Assembly: GCA_963781705.1 (NCBI GenBank)
Contig: CAWAGP010000009.1
Coordinates: forward strand, 1-15,408
DNA: 15,408 nt
Direction: 5' to 3'
DNA from: JALYGJ01 sp963781705
Lineage (GTDB): Bacteria > Chloroflexota > Limnocylindria > Limnocylindrales > CSP1-4
Under the pieces are notes generated by a model. That model was not told the DNA's origin. It worked only from the letters and a program-made list of their open reading frames with translations, and did no database searches. A program made the position numbers and the translations under genes. Position 1 is the stretch's first letter. Each line of letters starts with the position of its first letter. Shown one piece after another: positions 8,374-14,883 of the stretch.

Positions 8374-8395
8374 CCGCCAGCGAGGAGATGCAGCG

Positions 8396-9319
8396 ATGAA
8401 GCTCGGCTTTCTGACCGCCCCGTTCCCCGAGACGCCACTCATGGATGTCGCCGACTGGGCCGCGGCCAACGACTTCCAGGTGCTCGAGATCGCGTGCTGG
8501 CCGCGCGCAAGCGGCCCGACCCGGCGCTATGCCGGGACGTCGCACATCGACGTCGCCAACCTGGCGGATGCCCAGGCCACGGAGATCGTGGGCGAGCTCA
8601 AGGGCAAGGGGCTCGACATCTCCGGGCTCGGTTTCTACCCCAACCCGCTGCACCCTGACGCGGCGGTGCGGCGCGCGGCCATCGACCACATCAAGAAGGT
8701 CATCGAGGCCGCGCGCAAGATGGGCGTGCCGTACATGAACACGTTCATGGGCGGCGACTCGCGCAAGAACCTCGACGAGAACTGGGCCGAGGCGCTCAAG
8801 GTCTGGCCGGAGATCGTCAAGCACGCGCAGGACAACGGCGTCAAGGTGACGATCGAGAACTGCCCCATGATCTTCTCCAACGACGAGTGGCCGGGCGGCA
8901 ACAACATTGCCTGGTCGCCGTACATCTGGCGCCGCATCCTCGAGCAATGGGGCGGCACCGTGGGACTCAACTACGACCCCTCGCACCTGGTCTGGCTGAT
9001 GATCGACCAGGGCCGCTTCATCCGCGAGTTCGGGCCGCACATCCTCCATTTCCAGGCCAAGGACGTGCAGATCGACCGTGACGGGCTGTACGAGCGGGGC
9101 ACCATGTCGAGCGGCATCGGCTGGCAGATCCCGCGCCTGCCCGGCCTGGGCGACGCCAATTGGGCCGAGATCTTCAGCAACCTCTACCGCGTCGGCTACG
9201 GCGGCGACTGCATCATCGAACACGAGGACCGGCGCTTCGAGGGCACCGACGAGCTGGTCAAGCGCGGCTTCCTGCTCGCGCGCAACATCCTGCGTCCGTA
9301 CATCCCCAGGGAGATCTAG
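8396..9319 (+). CDS. Sugar phosphate isomerase/epimerase, xylose-isomerase-like TIM barrel (copy B)
   Basis: This is the 307-aa tandem paralogue of the preceding gene, 22 bp downstream, with GAGGAG 8 nt before its ATG. Putative metal ligands are conserved: Glu154 (TIENCPM), Asp194/His197 (YDPSH), His215 (GPHILHFQ) and Glu275 (IIEHEDR). Hand alignment gives roughly 205 identical positions of 304. The longest differences fall at 91-101, 121-127 and 251-262. Active-site neighbours also differ: EHCP versus ENCP, and the 218-219 pair FF versus HF, the latter introducing an extra His next to the metal site. Retention of two intact, diverged copies in one operon suggests two consecutive or stereochemically different steps rather than dosage. 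The exact reaction is not determinable from sequence alone. Confidence 0.92.
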   Translation: MKLGFLTAPFPETPLMDVADWAAANDFQVLEIACWPRASGPTRRYAGTSHIDVANLADAQATEIVGELKGKGLDISGLGFYPNPLHPDAAVRRAAIDHIKKVIEAARKMGVPYMNTFMGGDSRKNLDENWAEALKVWPEIVKHAQDNGVKVTIENCPMIFSNDEWPGGNNIAWSPYIWRRILEQWGGTVGLNYDPSHLVWLMIDQGRFIREFGPHILHFQAKDVQIDRDGLYERGTMSSGIGWQIPRLPGLGDANWAEIFSNLYRVGYGGDCIIEHEDRRFEGTDELVKRGFLLARNILRPYIPREI

Positions 9320-9322
9320 CCA

Positions 9323-10132
9323 ATGACAACCCGGGCCGCCGACTGGACGGTCGCCTTCCCGCCGCTGACCACGGAGCCAACCGCCGAGCAGCGCCAGGCC
9401 CTGCTCGAGCGACTGACCTACCACGACATCGCCAAGACGATCGACCACTCGCTGCTCAAGCCCGAATTGAATGACGAGTTCATCGCGGACGGCATCCGCA
9501 CCGCGGCCGAGTACGACACCGCGTCGGTGACCTGCCGGCCGGTCGACGTCGTCACGGCCGTGCGCATGCTGGCCGGCACCGACGTCAAGGTCGGCACCGT
9601 GGTCGGCTTCCCGCACGGCAACCACCTGACCGCGAGCAAGGTCTTCGAGACCCAGCGCGCGCTCGAGCAGGGGGCGCGCGAAATCGACATGGTGCTGCAG
9701 ATCGCGGCGCTGCGGTCGGGGCGCGACCACGACGTCCAGGAGGACATCCGCGCGGTGGTCGAGGTCGCCCACGGCGGCAACGCCATCGTCAAGGTGATCT
9801 TCGAGAACGCCTACCTGACCGACGACGAGAAGATCCGCGCATGCCAGCTGAGCGAAGTCGCGGGCGCCGACTTCGTCAAGACCTCGACCGGCTTCGCCGC
9901 CTCGGGCGCGACGCATGACGACCTGCGCCTGATGCGCGCCAATACCAGCGCCCACGTGGCCGTGAAAGCGGCCGGTGGCGTGCGCACGCTCGACGCGTTG
10001 CTCGACGTGATGCTGCTCGGCGTGACGCGCATCGGGGCCACGGCGACGAAGACGATCCTCGATGACTTCAATGGGCGCAAGGCGGGCGCCGCGGCAGCCA
10101 CCTCCGGCGGGCTCGAGCGGAGCGGTTATTGA
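9323..10132 (+). CDS. deoC: Deoxyribose-phosphate aldolase (DeoC family)
   Basis: This is a class I (Schiff-base) aldolase of 269 aa, the usual DeoC length. The known reaction of the family is 2-deoxy-D-ribose 5-phosphate to glyceraldehyde 3-phosphate plus acetaldehyde. Motifs are TIDHSLLKP (39-47), GTVVGFPHGNHLTASKVFET (91-110), REIDMV with Asp122, IVKVIFENAYL (K157), the Schiff-base lysine in FVKTSTGFA (K186) and AVKAAGGVRTL (K215). The catalytic Asp/Lys/Lys set is complete. The gene starts 3 nt after the preceding stop, with GGGAG inside the upstream gene's end, and its TGA overlaps the next ATG by one base. No nucleoside phosphorylase, phosphopentomutase or deoxyribokinase is nearby, so it probably serves a sugar pathway rather than nucleoside salvage. 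The substrate may differ from deoxyribose phosphate. Confidence 0.93.
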   Translation: MTTRAADWTVAFPPLTTEPTAEQRQALLERLTYHDIAKTIDHSLLKPELNDEFIADGIRTAAEYDTASVTCRPVDVVTAVRMLAGTDVKVGTVVGFPHGNHLTASKVFETQRALEQGAREIDMVLQIAALRSGRDHDVQEDIRAVVEVAHGGNAIVKVIFENAYLTDDEKIRACQLSEVAGADFVKTSTGFAASGATHDDLRLMRANTSAHVAVKAAGGVRTLDALLDVMLLGVTRIGATATKTILDDFNGRKAGAAAATSGGLERSGY

Positions 10133-11238
10133 TGAGCATGTCCGCCGCCGTCGCAACGTCGCCGGTGGCCGCTGCTCCTGGCCGGCGCGAGGTGCGCATC
10201 GGCATGCTCGGCACCGGCTTCATCGGCGGCTTCCACGCGCAGGGCCTGCGCTACGTCCGCGATGCCCGGGTAACGGTCCACGCCGAGGCGGATGCTGCGC
10301 GGCGGGCCGACTTCGGCGCCCGCTTCGGCAGCCGTGGCGTGGCCAGCGTCGAGGAGCTGTGCGCCGACCCCGACGTCGACCTGGTCATCGTTTCGCTGCC
10401 CAACCAGTTCCACCTGCCCGCCGTGCGCGCCGCCGTGGCCGCGGGCAAGGCGGTGGCGTGCACCAAGCCGCTCGGCCGCAACGCGACCGAGGCCGCCGAG
10501 ATGCTCCGCCTGGTACGCGACGGAGGCGTGTTCAACGCCTATCTCGAGAACGTGATCTTCAACCCCGACATGCTGCGCATGCACGAGATGGTGCAGGCCG
10601 GCGCGATCGGCCGGCTGACCACGCTGCGCGCGCGGGAGGGGCACTCCGGGCCGCACGCGGCGCATTTCTGGGACGCAGAGAAGGCCGGCGGTGGCGCGCT
10701 CCTCGACATGGCCTCACACGGCACCGAGGTGGCACGCTTCTTCTTCGGCAAGGACGTGCCCGTGCAGGAGGTCTTCGCCTGGGGCGCGACGCTGGTCCAC
10801 GGCGCGCGGACCAGCGGTGAGGACAACGCGATCATGGTCATCCGCTTTGCCGACGGACGCGCCGCGACGTGTGACGTGTCGTGGTCGTCGAAGGGCGGCC
10901 TGGAAGGACGCTTCGAGGTCTACGGCGATGCCGGGCGGCTGATCGAGGACATCGCCGTCGGCTCGCTCAAGGCGTTTGTCGAGCGCCCGGCCGGCTACGT
11001 GGTCGAGAAGGCCGACGCCGAGACCGGCTGGATCTTCCCGGTGCCCGACGAGGTCCGCGTGCACGGCCACGACCTGATGCTCGCCGACGTCATCGAGGCG
11101 TACCGCAACGGTCACGAGCCGACCGAGACGTTCCGCGACGGGTACATGGTCAACCTCGTGCTCGATGCGGCGTATCGCTCGATGAAGAGCGGCCGCTGGG
11201 AAGCGATTACCGCCGACGAGGACCTGCTGCGCGTATGA
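10132..11238 (+). CDS. Gfo/Idh/MocA family oxidoreductase (third of three)
   Basis: This is a 368-aa NAD(P)-dependent dehydrogenase. A short Ala-rich leader (1-20) precedes VRIGMLGTGFIGGFHAQGLR (dinucleotide loop 27-32). VIVSLPNQFHLPAV, ACTKPLGRNATEA (TKP at 111-113 instead of EKP), REGHSGPHAAHFWD (168-181) and GGGALLDMASHGTEV with His196 follow. It is closely related to the protein at 3679, sharing TKPLGRNA, the GPHxAxFWD patch, GY-V-EK-GWxFPV and ETFxDGYxVN. The ATG at 10132 is chosen because GGAG ends 9 nt upstream and the ATG overlaps the deoC stop (TGATG); a TTG three bases earlier is less likely. Its stop overlaps the next start (ATGA). In an oxidation-elimination-hydration-reduction scheme it could be the reductase or a second dehydrogenase; that is inference. 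Confidence 0.91.
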   Translation: MSMSAAVATSPVAAAPGRREVRIGMLGTGFIGGFHAQGLRYVRDARVTVHAEADAARRADFGARFGSRGVASVEELCADPDVDLVIVSLPNQFHLPAVRAAVAAGKAVACTKPLGRNATEAAEMLRLVRDGGVFNAYLENVIFNPDMLRMHEMVQAGAIGRLTTLRAREGHSGPHAAHFWDAEKAGGGALLDMASHGTEVARFFFGKDVPVQEVFAWGATLVHGARTSGEDNAIMVIRFADGRAATCDVSWSSKGGLEGRFEVYGDAGRLIEDIAVGSLKAFVERPAGYVVEKADAETGWIFPVPDEVRVHGHDLMLADVIEAYRNGHEPTETFRDGYMVNLVLDAAYRSMKSGRWEAITADEDLLRV

Positions 11239-12032
11239 CCGAGGTTGCTCCACCCACGCTGAACTGGCTCGCCGCTGCCCGCGAGCTGCTCGATCGCATT
11301 GCCGCGACCCAGGGTGGCGTGATCGAGCAGGCGAGCGAGTGGTGCGCCGACGCCATCGGCAGTGGCGGCCTGGTTCATCTCTTTGGCACCGGCCACTCGC
11401 GCATCCCGGTCGAGGAGATGTTCCCGCGCTACGGCTCATACCCGGGCTTCAACCCGATCATCGAGCTCTCGACAACGTTCATCGGCCAGGTCGTGGGCGC
11501 CAACGGGCAGCGCCAGGCGATGTTCATCGAGCGCGTTCCCGGACTGGCCGAGGTGATCCTGGCCAATTACGAGTTCGGGCCGCGCGACGTGATGATGGTC
11601 TTCTCGGCCAGCGGCCTGACCGCGGTTCCCGTGGAGATCGCTCGTGGGGCTCGCCAACGGGGCCTGCGCGTGATCGCCGTGACATCGGTGGCGCAGTCGA
11701 TGTCGGCCGAGCCGGATGCCGCCGCCGGCGCTCGCCTGCTGGACGTGGCCGACCTGGTTGTCGATTTGTGCACACCCGCCGCCGACGCTTTATCGATAAT
11801 CGATGACCTGCAGACACCGGTCGGTCCGGGGTCTACCATCGCAGCGGTAGCAATCGTCAATTCCATCAAGGTTCGCGTGGCCGAACTCCTCTCGGGGCAC
11901 CAGCGCCTGCCGCCCGTCCTCACCCGGGCGTCGGTCGTCGGTCGGGAGCGGTCCGCCGAACTGTTCGAACAGGCCTATCGAGAGCACGCGCGACGGCTCG
12001 CTCGGGCTCTCTCGAAAGGAGGAGGTGGCTGA
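11235..12032 (+). CDS. SIS-domain phosphosugar-binding protein (COG4821/UPF0309-like)
   Basis: This 265-aa cytoplasmic protein has a single SIS (sugar isomerase) domain. An N-terminal helix region (8-40) is followed by VHLFGTGHSRIPVEEMFPRY, with the phosphosugar loop GTGHS at 51-55. VMMVFSASGLTAVPVEIA (S-A-S-G at 124-127) and a C-terminal helix with PGSTIAAVAIVNSIKVRVAELL follow. This pattern fits the poorly characterised SIS group often found beside Rbs-type importers; a role in binding or isomerising a phosphorylated (amino)sugar is inference. The start overlaps the previous stop by ATGA; an in-frame upstream extension lies entirely within the neighbouring gene. The C-terminus ends in a short Gly run (KGGGG). 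It bridges the enzyme half and the transporter half of the operon. Confidence 0.88.
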   Translation: MTEVAPPTLNWLAAARELLDRIAATQGGVIEQASEWCADAIGSGGLVHLFGTGHSRIPVEEMFPRYGSYPGFNPIIELSTTFIGQVVGANGQRQAMFIERVPGLAEVILANYEFGPRDVMMVFSASGLTAVPVEIARGARQRGLRVIAVTSVAQSMSAEPDAAAGARLLDVADLVVDLCTPAADALSIIDDLQTPVGPGSTIAAVAIVNSIKVRVAELLSGHQRLPPVLTRASVVGRERSAELFEQAYREHARRLARALSKGGGG

Positions 12033-12091
12033 CGAGAAAGGTACCGCGGGGGCCGCTACGTTCTTGGTTATACAGAGGAGGTACTCACGGG

Positions 12092-13219
12092 ATGACATCT
12101 AGCAGGACCGCGTCACTCTTCGGCCTGTTGGCCGCAGGGGCGCTGGTCGTCACAGCATGCAGCGCCGCGCCGGCAGCATCGCCGACGGCGAACACGACAG
12201 GCCCGTTCACGATCGGCTATTCGAACGGCGCCGGCGTTGGCAACGGCTTCCGCGAGGAGCAGGTGTGCACCGCAAAGGCCGAGGCTGCTGCGCTGACCAC
12301 CAGCAAGATCGCCAGCATCAACGTTATCCATCGCAACACCGACGCTGCCGGCCAGCTGTCCGACCTGCGGACGCTGATCTCGCAGAACGTCAACGCCCTG
12401 GTGTTCAACCCGAACGACCCCGACGCGCTGAACCCGGCCCTGGCCGACGCGCACAAGGCGGGCATCGTGACGGTCTCGGTTGACTCCTACGTCACCGACC
12501 CGAACACCTGGAACCTGTACAACAACCAGGTCAAGTACGCCTATCTCGGCGCCAAGTGGCTGTTCGACAAGATGGGCAACACGGGCACCGTCTGGTACAC
12601 GCGCGGTCTCGCCGGCAACTCGGCAGACTCCGACCGTGACACCGGCTTCAACCAGGCGCTCAAGGAATCCACCGACGCGGGTGGCACCATCCAGGTGCAG
12701 AACCCCGGCGGTACCTTCACCGGCTGGGACCCGGCCACCGCCACCCAGATCACGAACGATGAGATCTCCAGCGGCAAGTACGATCAGATCCAGGGCATCT
12801 GGGCGTCCGGCATGGGCGCGCAGATCGTCCAGGCGATCCACGATGCCGGCAAGACCTACGTTCCGATCGCCGACGCGGACATTGGCGCCTTCGTCAATCA
12901 GCTGCTCGATCCCACCACCTACCCGGGCCTGGTCGGCGCAGCCGTGACCAACACGGCTTCCGTCGGCGGCGCCGGCGTCAAGCTCGCCTACGAGCTGCTG
13001 ACCGGCCAAACGGTCACCCCGAGCGCGGGCGCCGGCCGGCCGAACACGATCCTGCTCGACCCGCAGATCCTGGATAACACCACGGATCAGGGCAAGTCAG
13101 ACCTCCAGGCATGGGTCTCCGTGCCCGGCCTGAACCCGCTCTGGCCGCTCAGCCTGTCGATCCCCGACTGGACCGACTATGTCCCGGCCAACGTTCCGTC
13201 GTCCTGCTCAGGCTCATAG
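12092..13219 (+). CDS. Sugar ABC transporter substrate-binding lipoprotein, RbsB-like
   Basis: This 375-aa lipoprotein captures the sugar outside the membrane. The signal peptide has a hydrophobic core (9-20) and lipobox V-T-A-C with Cys23; a short Ala/Ser/Pro/Thr spacer leads to the domain starting FTIGYSNGAGVGNGFREEQ (39-57). The body is of the periplasmic-binding-protein type used by ribose/galactose importers: NTDAAGQLSDLRTLISQNVNALVF, then NPNDPDALNPALADAHKAGI and VDSYV, and later YLGAKWLFDKMGNTGTV. A very strong ribosome site GAGGAGGT sits 9 nt before the ATG, in line with high expression of binding proteins. It lies 59 bp after the SIS gene. A strong hairpin follows its stop before the ATPase gene. 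The ligand is unknown; the catabolic neighbours suggest the operon's substrate. Confidence 0.93.
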   Translation: MTSSRTASLFGLLAAGALVVTACSAAPAASPTANTTGPFTIGYSNGAGVGNGFREEQVCTAKAEAAALTTSKIASINVIHRNTDAAGQLSDLRTLISQNVNALVFNPNDPDALNPALADAHKAGIVTVSVDSYVTDPNTWNLYNNQVKYAYLGAKWLFDKMGNTGTVWYTRGLAGNSADSDRDTGFNQALKESTDAGGTIQVQNPGGTFTGWDPATATQITNDEISSGKYDQIQGIWASGMGAQIVQAIHDAGKTYVPIADADIGAFVNQLLDPTTYPGLVGAAVTNTASVGGAGVKLAYELLTGQTVTPSAGAGRPNTILLDPQILDNTTDQGKSDLQAWVSVPGLNPLWPLSLSIPDWTDYVPANVPSSCSGS

Positions 13220-13236
13220 GTAACCGTTGACCCCAT

Positions 13237-13272
13237 GGGCGGTGGACGCCGGCTAGCCCGGCTCCGCCGCCC
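13237..13272 (+). promoter_or_regulatory. Strong intra-operon hairpin between binding-protein and ATPase genes
   Basis: The left arm (13237-13252) and right arm (13258-13272) form 15 pairs, including one G-U pair and a single bulged C at 13247, closing a 5-nt loop CTAGC. No U-run follows, so it is not a classic intrinsic terminator. Its place 17 nt after the binding-protein stop suits a 3' stabiliser or partial attenuator that sets binding protein above ATPase and permease. Confidence 0.65.
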
Positions 13273-13296
13273 AAACTCTTGACTGCACAGGCATTG

Positions 13297-14883
13297 ATGA
13301 CCGTTACCGCCACCAACCTGCTGCTCGAGGCAACCGACGTCTCCAAGACGTACGGCGCCGTGGTTGCCCTCGACCACGCGTCGCTATCGGTCAGCCCGGG
13401 CGAAGTCCACGCGCTGATGGGCGCCAATGGCGCCGGCAAGAGCACTCTCGTCAAGATCCTCACGGGCGCGGTCACGCCCGACTCCGGCCGCATCGTCGTG
13501 CGCGGCCGCGAGCGTACGTCCCACTCGCCGGCTGAGGCGCGCCGAAATGGACTCGTGTCGGTCTACCAGGAGCCCGCGGTCATTCCCGACCTCGATATCC
13601 GCGACAACCTGCGCCTGACCCAGACTCCACTCGAGCCCTTCCGTCACTGGCTCTCCGAGCTCGGCCTGGAGAACCTGAACCTGTCGAGCCTCGCGCGGCG
13701 ACTCCCCCTGGCGACGCTGCGCATCGTCGACCTGGCTCGCGCATTGGCGCTGGAGCCCGACGTGCTGCTGCTCGACGAGATCACCGCCGCGCTGCCGGCC
13801 AACCTGACCGAATCAGTGCTCCGGGCCGTGCAGCGACAGGGCCGCGATCGCTCGGTCATCTTCATTTCGCACCGCATCATCGAGATTGCCGCGATCTGCG
13901 ATCGCGCCACGGTGCTGCGCAATGGCGAGACCGTTGGCGTGGTCGATGTCACCGCCGGCTCAGAAGACAGGATCGTGGAACTCATGCTCGGCGAGGGCAC
14001 GCCGGGGCTGGGGCAGCACGAAGCGGCCGCCATGGCGGTAGACCGTGGCAAGCAGACCCCGCGCATCAGCGCGCGGAAGATCAGCGACGGCCGCCGCCTG
14101 CGCGACGCCACGTTCGACCTGTACCCCGGCGAGGTGCTGGGTGTCGTGGCCCTCGAAGACCAGGGCCAGGACGAGCTGTTCGCCATCCTGTCGGGGGCCG
14201 AGCGGCCGGTGAGCGGAACGCTGCTCCTCGACGGCAAGCCAGTTGCCTACCGTCACCCGGCAGACGCGATCCGCAGGGGCGTCGTCTTCGTCGCGGCCGA
14301 CCGGGCCGAGGCGCTGCTCATGCAGCGTTCGGTGCGCGAGAACATCTCGCTGCCCTTCTCGGCGCGCATCCCGCAATGGGGCTGGATCAACCTGGGCCGC
14401 GAGGGCAAGAAGGTCGACCAGGCGGTCGAGACGCTCCAGATCGACGCTCGCGCCGGCAGCGAGGTGCGCCGCCTGTCGGGCGGCAACCAGCAGAAGGTGA
14501 CCATCGCGCGCTGGGTGGCTGCGGGCGTGAAGACGATGCTGTGCTTCGACCCGACGCGCGGGATCGACATCGGCACCAAGAACCAGATCTACGTCCTGTT
14601 GCGCGACCTGGCCCAGGCCGGTGCGGCCATCCTGCTGTACACCTCGGAGCTGAAGGAGATCCAGCTGGTGTGTGACCGGGCCATCGTCATCTTCGGCGGC
14701 GAGGTGGTCGCCGAGATGGCCGCGCTGGGCGCCGACGAGGCCGCCCTGCTGCGCGCGGCGCACAACCTCAAGTCGGGCGCCGAGCTGCCCGAGGAAACCG
14801 TCGCCGGCACGCCGGCCGAGAAGGCCGCGGTCGAGGCAGCGGTCGATGACGCCTCCGCCTCCACGGCCGCGAGTCAGCCATGA
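13297..14883 (+). CDS. Sugar ABC transporter ATP-binding protein, RbsA/MglA-like, two nucleotide-binding domains
   Basis: This is the tandem-domain ATPase of the sugar importer, 528 aa from the chosen ATG (a TTG at 13279 would add six residues). Domain 1 has Walker A GANGAGKST (42-50), Walker B VLLLDEITAAL (D160, E161) and switch His192, but its signature region reads RRLPLATLRIVDLARAL (135-150) and lacks an LSxxQ core. Domain 2 has an intact signature LSGGNQQK (393-400), but its Walker A region reads GVVALEDQGQDE (282-293), without the glycine loop and Lys/Arg. Its Walker B region reads CFDPTRGID (416-424), with F-D where D-E is usual. The degenerate parts face each other in the assembled dimer, leaving one canonical site. 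A charged Ala/Glu-rich tail follows from about 495. The only ribosome site seen is a weak CAGG. The stop overlaps the permease start (ATGA). Confidence 0.93.
   Translation: MTVTATNLLLEATDVSKTYGAVVALDHASLSVSPGEVHALMGANGAGKSTLVKILTGAVTPDSGRIVVRGRERTSHSPAEARRNGLVSVYQEPAVIPDLDIRDNLRLTQTPLEPFRHWLSELGLENLNLSSLARRLPLATLRIVDLARALALEPDVLLLDEITAALPANLTESVLRAVQRQGRDRSVIFISHRIIEIAAICDRATVLRNGETVGVVDVTAGSEDRIVELMLGEGTPGLGQHEAAAMAVDRGKQTPRISARKISDGRRLRDATFDLYPGEVLGVVALEDQGQDELFAILSGAERPVSGTLLLDGKPVAYRHPADAIRRGVVFVAADRAEALLMQRSVRENISLPFSARIPQWGWINLGREGKKVDQAVETLQIDARAGSEVRRLSGGNQQKVTIARWVAAGVKTMLCFDPTRGIDIGTKNQIYVLLRDLAQAGAAILLYTSELKEIQLVCDRAIVIFGGEVVAEMAALGADEAALLRAAHNLKSGAELPEETVAGTPAEKAAVEAAVDDASASTAASQP

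Noticed and set aside
8372..8383. TGACCGCCAGCG repeated at 8372-8383 and 14881-14892
   Set aside because: Only 12 bp, one copy after a stop and one inside a coding start; most likely chance in GC-rich DNA.
8321..10156. 611-codon open frame on the minus strand across the TIM-barrel B and deoC genes
   Set aside because: It is antisense to two genes with clear family motifs; its translation is Asp/Val/Arg/His-rich with no motif, as expected for a frame opposite GC-rich coding DNA.
12068..12074. TTATACA before the RbsB-like gene as an internal -10 box
   Set aside because: A start 7 nt downstream would fall inside the ribosome-binding site GAGGAGGT, and there is no matching -35 box.
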